NCBI RefSeq assembly: GCF_947260015.1
Contig: NZ_CAMYOM010000003.1
Coordinates: 62,001 to 126,000 of the forward strand
Origin: an uncultured Eudoraea sp.
GTDB taxonomy: Bacteria; Bacteroidota; Bacteroidia; Flavobacteriales; Flavobacteriaceae
Direction of reading: 5' to 3'
Length of the DNA stretch: 64,000 nucleotides
Shown: piece after piece, positions 8,581 through 17,841 of the stretch
How positions within the stretch are numbered: the first letter of the stretch is position 1
Layout: each line of letters opens with the position of its first letter
Made by a program: the position numbers and the translations under genes
The notes under the pieces: model-generated
What the model saw: only the letters and a program-made list of their open reading frames with translations
Told to the model about the DNA's origin: nothing
Databases searched by the model: none

Positions 8581-8592
8581 ATTGATAAACTA
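8581..8592 (+). repeat. 12-bp direct repeat, right copy (putative target-site duplication)
   Basis: ATTGATAAACTA; its last three bases are the ruvB stop codon (TAG on the minus strand). It matches 8128-8139 exactly. Confidence 0.6.
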
Positions 8593-9612
8593 AAACAAAC
8601 CGGGTTGTGAACCTCCTTTTATTCGACCTAAATGGGTATAGGCCAGTTCTGTTACTTCTCTCCCCCTAGGTGTACGCATGATAAATCCCTGTTGGATTAA
8701 AAAAGGCTCGTAGACCTCTTCAATTGTTTCTGCACTTTCTGATACCGCTGTAGCCAATGTTGTAATGCCTACCGGGCCTCCCTTGAATTTATCAATAATC
8801 GTAGTCAATATTTTATTATCCATTTCATCCAATCCGTAGGTATCTACATTAAGGGCTTTTAATCCATATCTGGATATATTCATATCGATATTACCATCAC
8901 CTTTTATCTGAGCAAAATCCCTTATTCTTCTTAGTAAAGCATTGCTTATTCTTGGTGTTCCCCTGCTTCTTCCCGCAATTTCAATGGCCGCATCATCCAC
9001 AATAGGAACTTTTAGAATTTCTGCACTCCTCAATACAATAGTGGATAGTAATTCAGTTCTGTAATATTCAAGTCTGCTTGTTATTCCAAATCTTGCCCGC
9101 ATCGGGGCAGTTAACAAACCAGAGCGTGTGGTAGCACCTATTAATGTAAAAGGGTTCAAATTTATTTGTACCGACCTGGCATTTGGGCCGGTTTCAATCA
9201 TGATATCAATTTTATAATCCTCCATAGCGGAATACAAATACTCTTCAACTATTGGGCTTAGTCTATGAATTTCATCAATAAACAAAACATCGCGTTCATC
9301 CAGATTTGTCAGAAGTCCTGCAAGATCTCCGGGCTTATCCAAAACTGGTCCCGAAGTAATTTTAATTCCAACCCCCAATTCATTGGCCAGGATATGCGCC
9401 AATGTAGTTTTTCCTAATCCCGGTGGGCCATGAAATAAAGTATGATCCAGGGCTTCATTACGCTGATTGGCTGCCTGCACAAACACCTTAAGATTCTCTA
9501 ATACCTGCTCCTGACCTGTAAAATCATCAAAAGTAATGGGCCTTAATGCCCGTTCAATATCCAATTCCTCTTGTGAAAATGTGGAGCCGGTAGGATCAAG
9601 ATTATCGTTCAT
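8590..9612 (-). CDS. ruvB: Holliday junction branch migration ATPase RuvB
   Basis: RuvB is the AAA+ hexameric motor that drives branch migration of Holliday junctions with RuvA. The 340-residue protein shows Walker A GPPGLGKT (62-69), Walker B FIDEIHR (111-117), sensor 1 GATTRSG (159-165), the arginine finger region MRARFG (171-176) and a C-terminal winged helix ending in the family pattern [14 protein letters not shown]. Length and start are normal. A TAnnTTTG box ends 5 nt before the ATG, which suggests a leaderless transcript. The last codon overlaps the right-hand 12-bp duplication of the GIY-YIG element. Confidence 0.97.
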   Translation of the reverse strand: MNDNLDPTGSTFSQEELDIERALRPITFDDFTGQEQVLENLKVFVQAANQRNEALDHTLFHGPPGLGKTTLAHILANELGVGIKITSGPVLDKPGDLAGLLTNLDERDVLFIDEIHRLSPIVEEYLYSAMEDYKIDIMIETGPNARSVQINLNPFTLIGATTRSGLLTAPMRARFGITSRLEYYRTELLSTIVLRSAEILKVPIVDDAAIEIAGRSRGTPRISNALLRRIRDFAQIKGDGNIDMNISRYGLKALNVDTYGLDEMDNKILTTIIDKFKGGPVGITTLATAVSESAETIEEVYEPFLIQQGFIMRTPRGREVTELAYTHLGRIKGGSQPGLF

Positions 9613-9617
9613 GTTTT

Positions 9618-9625
9618 CAAAGATA
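9618..9625 (-). promoter_or_regulatory. -7 promoter element of ruvB
   Basis: TATCTTTG on the minus strand matches the Bacteroidota -7 consensus TAnnTTTG. Only 5 nt separate it from the ruvB ATG, so transcription would start at or next to the start codon. No convincing -33 TTG was found at 17-21 nt. Confidence 0.4.
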
Positions 9626-9811
9626 GTAAAAAAGAAAAGCGATAAATATCACAAAATGTTCCTGCTTCTTTATAATTTGACAATTCTGCGGAACCACATG
9701 ATATTTATCATCTTTTTTACAATAATTTATTAGCTTCTTTGCATAGAATTTATGAATTATCACTAAATTATCAATGGTTAGGAAAGTACAATCTTTAAAA
9801 ACAAAAAAACA

Positions 9812-11416
9812 ATGAAAACAACTTTTAATCTTCAAAAATACGGGATAGAAACGGAGCAGGTGTACAGGAACAGTAGTGTTCCTGTCCTCTATGAATTAGG
9901 ATTGCGATTAGAAAAGGGAACTGCTATTTCCGACGTAGGAGCACTAATGACCTACTCTGCCGAAAAAACTGGCCGAAGTCCAAAAGATAAAAGAATCGTA
10001 AGACACCCCGATTCCGAAAATAATATTGACTGGGGTCCTATCAATATTGGTTTGGATGAACATACCTTTATGGTAAATCATGAACGCGCATTAGATTTCT
10101 TAAATATTTGCGATCATCTATTTGTAGTTGATGCATATGCAGGTTGGGATCCTAAATACAGAATTAAAGTTAGGATTATCTGTACAAGAGCTTACCATGC
10201 TCTGTTTATGCAGAATATGTTAATCATGCCAACAGCTGAAGAACTGGAAAATTTTGGAGAACCGGATTATGTTGTCCTAAATGCAGGTGGATTCCCGGCT
10301 AACAGGTATACTTCAGAAATGACTTCTAAAACGAGTGTAGATCTTAATTTGGAACGCAAAGAGATTGTAATTCTTGGAACACAATATGCAGGCGAAATGA
10401 AGAAAGGTATTTTCTCTGTTATGAATTATTTAATGCCGTTGGAAAATGTATTACCAATGCACTGTTCTGCAAATGTTGGTGAGAAAGATGACGTTACTAT
10501 ATTGTTTGGTTTATCCGGAACAGGAAAGACCACTTTAAGTGCTGATCCTAAACGTAAATTAATTGGAGACGACGAGCACTGCTGGACAGACCAGGGTACT
10601 TTTAATATTGAAGGAGGATGTTATGCTAAAGCTATAAACCTTTCAGCAGAAAAAGAGCCTGATATATTTAACGCCATTAAATTTGGTACCGTTCTGGAAA
10701 ATGTGGTATATGATAAGTTTAGCAGAGAAGTAGATTATACAGATACTACTATAACACAAAATACCAGAGCCTCCTATCCAATTCATTATATAGATAATGT
10801 ACAAATACCTTGTGTTGCAGGTCATCCGGAAAATATTATTTTCCTTACCTGTGATGCTTTCGGTGTATTGCCTCCAGTGAGCAAACTGACACCTGAACAG
10901 GCCAGTTACCACTTTATTTCGGGGTATACAGCTAAGGTAGCCGGTACTGAAATGGGTGTAACTGAACCTCAGGCAACATTCAGTGCTTGTTTCGGCGCAG
11001 CATTTATGATGTGGCATCCAAATAAATACGCAGAATTACTGGCAGAAAAAATAAAAGAACATAAAGCAACTGCCTGGTTGGTCAATACCGGATGGACTGG
11101 TGGAGCACATGGTGTAGGTTCAAGAATGAGCCTAAAGTATACCCGTGCAATGATTGATGCAATTCACCATAATGATTTTGACAATGTTGAATTTACTACA
11201 GATGAGGAGTTTGGTTTTCAAATTCCACTTAGCTGCCCAAATGTACCTTCTGAAATTCTCATACCAAAAAATACCTGGGAAGATAAGGAGCAATATCAGG
11301 AAGTTAAGAAAAAGCTTGTAGGGCTTTTTAATGAAAACTTTAAAAAGTTTGCAGCTAACGTAAATACCAAAATTGTAGAGGCAGGTCCTAAAGCAGACTT
11401 TTCTTTACAGTCCTAA
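9812..11416 (+). CDS. pckA: Phosphoenolpyruvate carboxykinase (ATP)
   Basis: The enzyme converts oxaloacetate and ATP to phosphoenolpyruvate and CO2, the first committed step of gluconeogenesis. The 534-residue protein carries the P-loop GLSGTGKTT (233-241), the metal-binding IGDDEH (251-256), the substrate-binding RSPKDK (55-60) and QYAGEMKKG (191-199), and the late motif NTGWTGG. This is the ATP-type family. It is transcribed divergently from ruvB across a 200-bp gap and ends at a strong bidirectional terminator, so it is a single-gene transcript. With the malic enzyme nearby it covers the C3/C4 node of metabolism. Confidence 0.97.
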   Translation: MKTTFNLQKYGIETEQVYRNSSVPVLYELGLRLEKGTAISDVGALMTYSAEKTGRSPKDKRIVRHPDSENNIDWGPINIGLDEHTFMVNHERALDFLNICDHLFVVDAYAGWDPKYRIKVRIICTRAYHALFMQNMLIMPTAEELENFGEPDYVVLNAGGFPANRYTSEMTSKTSVDLNLERKEIVILGTQYAGEMKKGIFSVMNYLMPLENVLPMHCSANVGEKDDVTILFGLSGTGKTTLSADPKRKLIGDDEHCWTDQGTFNIEGGCYAKAINLSAEKEPDIFNAIKFGTVLENVVYDKFSREVDYTDTTITQNTRASYPIHYIDNVQIPCVAGHPENIIFLTCDAFGVLPPVSKLTPEQASYHFISGYTAKVAGTEMGVTEPQATFSACFGAAFMMWHPNKYAELLAEKIKEHKATAWLVNTGWTGGAHGVGSRMSLKYTRAMIDAIHHNDFDNVEFTTDEEFGFQIPLSCPNVPSEILIPKNTWEDKEQYQEVKKKLVGLFNENFKKFAANVNTKIVEAGPKADFSLQS

Positions 11417-11432
11417 CCAAGTTAAGGTTACT

Positions 11433-11468
11433 AAAAAACCCCATCGTCTATGTCGATGGGGTTTTTTT
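11433..11468. terminator. Bidirectional intrinsic terminator between pckA and the DUF2807 gene
   Basis: AAAAAACCCCATCG and CGATGGGGTTTTTTT form a 14-bp stem around a 7-nt loop, with T-runs on both strands. It serves the two convergent genes. Confidence 0.9.
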
Positions 11469-11490
11469 ATATTAAAGCTTACCTAAAATA

Positions 11491-12315
11491 TTATTCTTCC
11501 CTCTTATATAACTCTGAAGTATTCAGAAATTCATTTAAAATTATCTTGGGGTTGCCCCACAAATAAGTCTTTGCAGCCCCGCTTGACGAAAGCTCTATAC
11601 TTTTATTAGCGTATAATCTTGCTCTGGTAGTCTCTTCCAGACCAGCACTAATTACTCCCGCTTCCATTTTTTCGGCCTTGAGGTTACTGCTTCCAAACAA
11701 CTTAATATTCAAAGTATCCGCAGTTCCCTCGACCACTGCTGAGGCATTATTATACATCTCAATGTTACTTTTACCTGTTATTCCGTATAAATTGAGATTT
11801 ACTTTATCTCTTAACATCAGATCTAAAGAATCAGATTGCACATTAAAATCACCAGCACTATTACCTTCCATAATAATATTCATAATAGATGCCCTGGCAT
11901 TCAACTCAAGTTTAGAAGATCCATAAGTACTGATATTCAGTATATCAGAATCTATCATATCTTTTGTTATAATCTTGCCTTGCTGTAATATTATGCTCTT
12001 AAGTTCATTGAAATTTACCGTTATCTCCAGCTGCTTTTTGGTCGTAATCTTATAAAATGACCTTATTACAAGTGTGCTGTCTACCACATCAAACCTCAAA
12101 ATATCTATCAAATTATCATCCGCTGAAATTGAATATCCCGGAATAGTGGTCTCTTTTAAGAATATTTCAAGATCATCCCTGACTTCTATGGCATTAAAGA
12201 AGGGCAGATCTTCATTTACCTCCACTATGGATTTATTGCCCTTAATTTTAGGCTTTCTCTGGGCACTTACCGCTAATGTACAGAATGCTATAAAAAATAT
12301 AATGATGTTCTTCAC
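11491..12315 (-). CDS. Secreted DUF2807 (GIN domain) protein
   Basis: A 274-residue protein with a signal peptide (first 18 residues, ending VSA-Q) and then the segment FFNAIEVRDDLEIFLKE, typical of the DUF2807 family, annotated as a putative auto-transporter adhesin head GIN domain. The rest is a regular right-handed beta-helix-like pattern with repeated short strands (SKLEL, SAGDFNVQSD, SSNLKAEKME). These proteins are exported and surface or periplasmic, but their function is unknown. It is convergent with pckA and follows the cox operon terminator, so it has its own transcript. Confidence 0.8.
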   Translation of the reverse strand: MKNIIIFFIAFCTLAVSAQRKPKIKGNKSIVEVNEDLPFFNAIEVRDDLEIFLKETTIPGYSISADDNLIDILRFDVVDSTLVIRSFYKITTKKQLEITVNFNELKSIILQQGKIITKDMIDSDILNISTYGSSKLELNARASIMNIIMEGNSAGDFNVQSDSLDLMLRDKVNLNLYGITGKSNIEMYNNASAVVEGTADTLNIKLFGSSNLKAEKMEAGVISAGLEETTRARLYANKSIELSSSGAAKTYLWGNPKIILNEFLNTSELYKREE

Positions 12316-12403
12316 GATAACGAATTTAATAATTATTCCCGCTAAAAATAAGTCAAGCTAATTATTTTATAAAAGCCTTATACATAATCCTCCATTACCA
12401 GCA

Positions 12404-12430
12404 TAAAAAAAGCCCATCAAAAGATGGGCT
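12404..12430 (-). terminator. Intrinsic terminator of the act-cox operon
   Basis: Perfect stem AGCCCATC/GATGGGCT around AAAA, followed on the minus strand by TTTTTT. It lies 28 bp after the coxA stop and closes the eight-gene operon. Confidence 0.88.
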
Positions 12431-12457
12431 ATATAAATATGAGTTAACAATTTACTT

Positions 12458-14278
12458 TTAATGATTCAATTCCTCTTCATCCTGTTGGAGAGGTATGTTT
12501 TGAGGGACAAAATCCTGACCCGGAATTACATATTCTCCATTCTCCTGAGTTTTGCTGTAATCATATGCCCAACGATGCACCTCTGGAATCTTACCTTCCC
12601 AGTTTCCGTGGAAGTGCTCAATTGGTGCAGTCCATTCCAGCGTATTAGATTTCCATGGATTCTGTTCAGTAGGTTTCCCATAAAAAATACTACTGATGAA
12701 ATTATATAAGAAGACTAATTGAGCCAGACCGGCTATCAGTGCAAAAATAGTAATAAGAACATTTACATCTGTGAGTTCATCGAACATAGGAAAGGCTGTA
12801 TTTTCATAATAACGTCTTGGGACGCCTGCCATTCCAACAAAATGCATGGGAAAGAATACCCCATATGCACAGATCGCTGTTATCCAAAAGTGTACATATC
12901 CCAAATTCTTATTCATCATTCTTTTAAACATTTTGGGGAACCAGTGATAGACTCCGGCAAATAATCCATACAAGGCTGAAATACCCATTACCAGGTGAAA
13001 ATGAGCTACAACAAAATACGTGTCATGAACATTGATATCCAATGTGCTATCCCCAAGAATAATACCCGTCAATCCTCCGGAAATAAACGTTGACACCAAT
13101 CCTATTGAGAAAAGCATACCGGGATTCAATTGTAAATTACCCTTCCATAAAGTGGTTATATAATTAAATGCCTTAACAGCAGATGGGATAGCTATTAAAA
13201 GTGTAGTAAAGGTAAATACGGATCCAAGGAATGGGTTCATCCCCGAAACAAACATATGATGGCCCCATACAATTGTAGATAAAAATGCAATTGCTAAAAT
13301 TGATGCCACCATTGCTCTATATCCAAATATTGGTTTACGTGCATTAGTAGACATTACTTCCGAAGTAATTCCAAGAGCAGGTAGTAGTACAATATACACT
13401 TCAGGATGTCCTAAAAACCAAAACAAGTGCTCAAACAATACTGGGGAACCGCCCTGATAATGCAAGACTTCACCCTGAATAAAAATATCAGATAAAAAGA
13501 AAGATGTTCCAAAACTTCTGTCCATTATCAAAAGTAAGGCTGCGGATAATAATACAGGGAAAGAAACTACTCCAATTATTGCGGTTACGAAAAACGCCCA
13601 AATGGTTAAAGGAAGTCTTGTCATAGACATCCCCTTGGTTCTTAGATTGATTACTGTAACTATGTAGTTTAATGATCCTAATAAGGAAGAGGCAATAAAG
13701 ATTGCCATAGAAACCAACCATAGTGTCATTCCCATCCCCGATCCAGGTTGCGCCATTGGCAGTGCACTAAGCGGAGGGTAGATAGTCCACCCTGCAGCTG
13801 CAGGTCCTGCTTCCACAAAAAGTGAGATAAGCATAATTACACTAGACACAAAGAACATCCAATACGATAACATATTCAGGAAACCGGAGGCCATATCCCT
13901 TGCACCAATCTGCAACGGTATTAGAAGATTACTAAAAGTACCACTTAAGCCGGCTGTTAGGACAAAGAACACCATTATAGTACCGTGAATGGTAACCAAT
14001 GCAAGGTACATATCTGCATCCAAAACTCCGCCGGGTGCCCAACCTCCTAATAATGCCTCGAAAATAGGAAATGATTCACCAGGCCATGCTAATTGCATCC
14101 TGAATAAAAGAGACATGGCAATACCAATAATACCCATAATCAAACCAGTAATAAGGTACTGTTTTGAAATCATTTTATGATCCTGACTAAATATATACTT
14201 TGTTACAAATGTCTCTTTATGATGATGTACATGATCATCCGCGTGATCATCAATATGGGCATGTGCAGTAACAGACAT
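12458..14278 (-). CDS. coxA: Cytochrome c oxidase subunit I
   Basis: The catalytic subunit of an aa3-type heme-copper oxidase, reducing O2 and pumping protons. Twelve or more hydrophobic helices are seen in 606 residues. Ligands in place: heme a H98 (TIHGT) and H428; CuB H291, H340 and H341; the cross-linked tyrosine Y295; heme a3 H426 (AHFHLVMG). The motif GHPEVY marks type A1. The N-terminus is rich in His and Asp (residues 6-20), common in this group and possibly a copper-binding tail. It is the last gene of the operon, 44 bp after coxB. No subunit III gene follows here, so that gene must lie elsewhere. Confidence 0.96.
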   Translation of the reverse strand: MSVTAHAHIDDHADDHVHHHKETFVTKYIFSQDHKMISKQYLITGLIMGIIGIAMSLLFRMQLAWPGESFPIFEALLGGWAPGGVLDADMYLALVTIHGTIMVFFVLTAGLSGTFSNLLIPLQIGARDMASGFLNMLSYWMFFVSSVIMLISLFVEAGPAAAGWTIYPPLSALPMAQPGSGMGMTLWLVSMAIFIASSLLGSLNYIVTVINLRTKGMSMTRLPLTIWAFFVTAIIGVVSFPVLLSAALLLIMDRSFGTSFFLSDIFIQGEVLHYQGGSPVLFEHLFWFLGHPEVYIVLLPALGITSEVMSTNARKPIFGYRAMVASILAIAFLSTIVWGHHMFVSGMNPFLGSVFTFTTLLIAIPSAVKAFNYITTLWKGNLQLNPGMLFSIGLVSTFISGGLTGIILGDSTLDINVHDTYFVVAHFHLVMGISALYGLFAGVYHWFPKMFKRMMNKNLGYVHFWITAICAYGVFFPMHFVGMAGVPRRYYENTAFPMFDELTDVNVLITIFALIAGLAQLVFLYNFISSIFYGKPTEQNPWKSNTLEWTAPIEHFHGNWEGKIPEVHRWAYDYSKTQENGEYVIPGQDFVPQNIPLQQDEEELNH

Positions 14279-14322
14279 AATCGATTTTTTTTTATATTAA
14301 TTTTCCTTTTGTATAGCTCTAT

Positions 14323-15381
14323 TTATTGCATGGATGCCATAGTCTGGCTAAAAGTCTGCTGACTTTCTATCCATGTATTATAATCTTCTTCGCTTTCTAC
14401 TATAATTTTCATCTGCATATTATAGTGCGATTTACCACAAATTTTATTACACAGCAGGATATAATCAAATTCCCACGGATCGGAGTTATCTTCTCCATTA
14501 GCTGCTCGTTCTGCTCTAATTTTGTTTGTTCTTTTTACCTTGGCTACTACATCCGGATTCATCCTCATCTCAGTAGTAGTTATGGTTGGTGTAAAAGAAA
14601 ACTCAGTGGTCATTCCGGGTACGCAATTCATCTGGGCTCTAAAATGTGGCATATATGCTGAGTGTAATACATCTTGTGAACGCATTTTAAAATTTACTTT
14701 TCTACCAACCGGCAGATGTAATTCTTTTACGATAACATCATCAGAGGCATTAGGGTCAGATTCATCCAATCCTAAAACATTTGCCTTATCAATATCTATC
14801 ATTCTAACATTTGCACTTCCTAATACATTGTCTGTCCCACCATATCTTGCAGTCCAATTGAATTGTTGTGCATAAAGTTCTACAATAAGAGGGTCATCCT
14901 CGTCATTGATATCCATTATGTTGGTCCAGGTATATAAACCCCACAAAATTAATCCGGCTAACACGATCACTGGTATTATCGTCCATATGAATTCCAACCT
15001 GTCATTATCTGCAAAGAATAAGGCCTTTTTTCCCTTTTCCCCACGATATTTATACCCAAAATAATGCAATAAAGCCTGGGTAAGGGTTTGTACAAAAAAT
15101 ATAATAATAAATGAAACAAGCAATAGGTAATCATAATCGGCTCCATGGGCTGAAGCTGCTTCAGGCAATAAGACTTTAGTGTATTTATAAAAACTGAATA
15201 TGGTAATCCCATAAATAAATATCAAAAAAGCAAACAACAAGTAACCATTATACTTATTATCCTTATCGGTCGCCACTTGTGAATCTACTGTCTTTAGTTT
15301 GGACAATTCAAAGATTTTGGTCATTTGCCAAATTGCAATTGCCACTAGTACTAAAACAATTAAGATCAATAATGTAGTCAT
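14323..15381 (-). CDS. coxB: Cytochrome c oxidase subunit II
   Basis: Subunit II takes electrons from cytochrome c through the binuclear CuA centre in a periplasmic cupredoxin domain. CuA ligands are visible as H240 (DVLHSAYMP), C311, C315, H319 and M322 in CNKICGKSHYNM. Three to four membrane helices (about 2-20, 48-68, 85-108, 132-152) precede the domain, one or two more than the classical two. An insertion of about 30 charged residues (273-303) stands just before the CuA cysteines. The gene lies between actF and coxA, separated by 30 and 44 bp. Confidence 0.95.
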   Translation of the reverse strand: MTTLLILIVLVLVAIAIWQMTKIFELSKLKTVDSQVATDKDNKYNGYLLFAFLIFIYGITIFSFYKYTKVLLPEAASAHGADYDYLLLVSFIIIFFVQTLTQALLHYFGYKYRGEKGKKALFFADNDRLEFIWTIIPVIVLAGLILWGLYTWTNIMDINDEDDPLIVELYAQQFNWTARYGGTDNVLGSANVRMIDIDKANVLGLDESDPNASDDVIVKELHLPVGRKVNFKMRSQDVLHSAYMPHFRAQMNCVPGMTTEFSFTPTITTTEMRMNPDVVAKVKRTNKIRAERAANGEDNSDPWEFDYILLCNKICGKSHYNMQMKIIVESEEDYNTWIESQQTFSQTMASMQ

Positions 15382-15411
15382 CGTATGTATTGAAATTATA
15401 CTTTAAAATTA

Positions 15412-16731
15412 CTAATAATGAAAATGCCTGCTTTCCTCTATAAAAGGATTGCGGCTAGGTTGCAAGGGAGCATGTGTTAATGCTCGGAATACCCAGAAAA
15501 TAAAAGCTCCTGCGAAAAAGAGGATAGCACCTATTTCAGGTATCCCTATATACCACTGGTCACCAACAGTTGCCGGCATTATCGTATTATATATATCTAA
15601 ATAATGCCCTGCAAGTAAAACGATACCTGTCATAATCACAAACCAGTTCACTCTTTTATAATCACTATTCATTAATAGTAACACGGGAAATATAAAGTTC
15701 AAAGCAACCATACCGAAAAACGGTAGATTATAGTCTTCAATCCTCGTTACAAAATAAGTGACTTCTTCAGGAATATTTGCGTACCATATCAACATAAACT
15801 GACTAAACCAAAGGTAGGTCCAGAAAATGCTAAAGCCAAACATAAATTTAGCCAGGTCATGAATATGACTGTCATTTACATCAGGTAAATGCCCTTTAGA
15901 TTTTAAATAGATAGTTACCATGGCAATTACTGTAATACCTGAAACTATCATACTGGCAAAAAGATACCATCCAAATAAGGTACTGAACCAATGCGGATCA
16001 ACACTCATAATCCAATCCCACGACATAATGGATTCTGTTATTAAATAGAATACCAGAAATGCTGCGGACCATTTGAAATTCTTTTTAAAATTAGAATTAT
16101 CGTCAGCCTTGTCCTGTGCAATAGAGAGCCTTCGCGAAATTTCACGATAACCAATCCATCCTCCAAGGAAAATTGCAGCTCTTATTAGAAAGAAAGTAGG
16201 GTTAAGATACCCTGCTTTATTTTGTAGTAATTTATCATGAGCTACAACATCAGCGTCCATCCATGTAAACAAATGATTAAAATGCAGCACAGAAAGTACA
16301 AGGATAACAAAAACTATTATCCCTCCTGGAACAATGTAAGCTGTAATTCCCTCCATTACCCTGAATAACATAGGTGACCACCCAGCTTGTGATGCCCTTT
16401 GAATTCCATAAAACGCGAGAACCCCTAAGGCAATCATAAAGAAAAAGAAAGCTGCCACGTATAAGGCAGACCAAGGTCTGTTTTGCAGTTGATGCAACAG
16501 GTGTTCATCATGAGCACCATTGTGATCAGCGGCCTCTCCATGATCAGAGGTCATTGCTTGGGATGCCTCGTCCCCATGTGAATCTCCAGGACCATCATCA
16601 TGTGCGGCTACCATAGCTTTGGCTTCCTCTACCGTTCCAGGTGCGGATACAAAGCCAATGCCTATTCCCAATACCCCTACGGCCATGAGAATAAAAGAAG
16701 CTATTTTTAATCTGTTTGAAAACGTGTACAT
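15412..16731 (-). CDS. actF: Alternative complex III subunit ActF, quinol:cytochrome c oxidoreductase membrane protein
   Basis: A 439-residue protein with about ten membrane helices, the NrfD-like subunit found last in act operons; together with ActC it anchors the complex. After the first helix there is a loop rich in His, Asp and Glu (about 40-85, with repeated DHGEAADHN-like segments) that faces the periplasm by prediction. The rest is dense with aromatic helices (WSALYVAAFFFFMIALG, ITESIMSWDWIMSVDPHW). It lies 16 bp after actE and 30 bp before coxB. Whether it pumps protons is a matter for the family and cannot be read here. Confidence 0.88.
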   Translation of the reverse strand: MYTFSNRLKIASFILMAVGVLGIGIGFVSAPGTVEEAKAMVAAHDDGPGDSHGDEASQAMTSDHGEAADHNGAHDEHLLHQLQNRPWSALYVAAFFFFMIALGVLAFYGIQRASQAGWSPMLFRVMEGITAYIVPGGIIVFVILVLSVLHFNHLFTWMDADVVAHDKLLQNKAGYLNPTFFLIRAAIFLGGWIGYREISRRLSIAQDKADDNSNFKKNFKWSAAFLVFYLITESIMSWDWIMSVDPHWFSTLFGWYLFASMIVSGITVIAMVTIYLKSKGHLPDVNDSHIHDLAKFMFGFSIFWTYLWFSQFMLIWYANIPEEVTYFVTRIEDYNLPFFGMVALNFIFPVLLLMNSDYKRVNWFVIMTGIVLLAGHYLDIYNTIMPATVGDQWYIGIPEIGAILFFAGAFIFWVFRALTHAPLQPSRNPFIEESRHFHY

Positions 16732-16747
16732 ATTAAATGTCTATGTA

Positions 16748-17308
16748 TTATTTTGTTAAGTCTTGTTTCAGTTGCATTACGTACTCCGATACCTGCCAAC
16801 GTTCTTCAAAATCTAGTTGACCCGCATAGGATCCCATGGAATTTAACCCGTAATAAATCGTATGATAGGTGCTTCCAACAGTAATATTCCTCGCGGCATC
16901 GTCATAGCCGGGTACGCCAAGTATTTTTTCTCTTTTTACAAGAGTTCCCTGTCCTTTACCCTGATTGCCATGGCAAATACCACAATATATGGTATAAAGT
17001 TCCTTGCCCTTTGCAAGATTAGCTTCCATTTGTAACGAATCCAACGGACTTGCTTGCAATCTTGCCATATCCTTGCCCTCCAGATCATTTGCAAACTCAT
17101 AAGGCAACCATCCTCTGTGAATAGTATTTTCGGGAGGGGTCATAGCCTCAGATCCATTAGGGAGAAAATCAACAGGTTGATAGGTTTCATAACCCACAGG
17201 TTCATACATATTTGGCATATATTGATAATTTGGCCGACTATTATCCGCACAGGCAGAAACAAAACCAATTACTACCAGAATCATTACTATTTTTATTAAA
17301 CGCTTCAT
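16748..17308 (-). CDS. actE: Alternative complex III subunit ActE, monoheme cytochrome c lipoprotein
   Basis: A 186-residue lipoprotein: lipobox VSAC with the acylated cysteine at C20. It carries one CGICH heme site (109-113) in a class I cytochrome c domain, with a methionine in NSMGSYAG as the likely sixth ligand. In alternative complex III, ActE is a peripheral cytochrome that passes electrons onward to the oxidase. It is spaced 3 bp from actD and 16 bp from actF, consistent with translation as one operon. Confidence 0.9.
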   Translation of the reverse strand: MKRLIKIVMILVVIGFVSACADNSRPNYQYMPNMYEPVGYETYQPVDFLPNGSEAMTPPENTIHRGWLPYEFANDLEGKDMARLQASPLDSLQMEANLAKGKELYTIYCGICHGNQGKGQGTLVKREKILGVPGYDDAARNITVGSTYHTIYYGLNSMGSYAGQLDFEERWQVSEYVMQLKQDLTK

Positions 17309-17311
17309 TAT

Positions 17312-17839
17312 CTAATGATTGTTTTTAATAATGTTCAACTCTACTGCTCCCGTATCCAACAACAAATCTTTTAATTCGGTCTCATTATTATGTACTTCTA
17401 TTTCCATAATAAAATGGGCGTCTGTTGTTCGCACATCCGGGTTCTCTGCTTTTTTAAATGGCCATAATCTACTGCGCAAATAAAATGTGATCACCATTAA
17501 ATGTGCGGCAAAAAAGACCGTTAATTCAAACATAATTGGTACAAAAGCAGGCATATTTTCTATATAGGTAAAGCTGGGTTTGCCCCCTATATCCATGGGC
17601 CAATCGTCAATCATTATGTATTTCATCATAACAACAGAAACTATTAATCCCAAGCAGCCATACATAAAGGATGTAATTGCTATTCTGGTTGGGGCTAAGC
17701 CCATTGCTTTGTCCAAACCATGCACAGGAAACGGACAATATACCTCCTCGATATGATGTTTTTCAGCTTTAACCCTTTTAACGGCGTGCATCAATACATC
17801 ATCATCATCATAGTATGCGTGGATAACAGTAGCTGCCAT
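17312..17839 (-). CDS. actD: Alternative complex III subunit ActD (DUF3341)
   Basis: A 175-residue DUF3341 protein. It begins with a short cytoplasmic domain (YDDDDVLMHAVKRVK, EVYCPFPVHGLDKAMGL) followed by two membrane helices (about 55-75 and 95-120) joined by the conserved loop DIGGKPSFTYIENMPAFVPI. In the known complexes ActD is a small structural subunit without cofactors. It starts 2 bp after actC and ends 3 bp before actE. Confidence 0.92.
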   Translation of the reverse strand: MAATVIHAYYDDDDVLMHAVKRVKAEKHHIEEVYCPFPVHGLDKAMGLAPTRIAITSFMYGCLGLIVSVVMMKYIMIDDWPMDIGGKPSFTYIENMPAFVPIMFELTVFFAAHLMVITFYLRSRLWPFKKAENPDVRTTDAHFIMEIEVHNNETELKDLLLDTGAVELNIIKNNH

Positions 17840-17841
17840 AA

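Larger units (their letters stand above)
8128..8592. mobile_element. GIY-YIG element with terminal inverted repeats and a 12-bp flanking duplication
   Basis: A 12-bp direct repeat, ATTGATAAACTA, stands at 8128-8139 and 8581-8592. Inside it, the left end carries GTCAGGCTGAGCGCAGTCGA then AGCC (8143-8166). The right end carries two copies in inverted orientation (8503-8527 and 8552-8575). The cargo is one broken GIY-YIG nuclease gene (8168-8488) whose stop codon abuts the left repeat. The layout is that of a small transposon-like unit with target-site duplication, 440 bp long. Removing it with one 12-mer joins the ruvB stop to the P450 ATG with a 7-nt spacer. I know of no established name for it. 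Confidence 0.65.
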
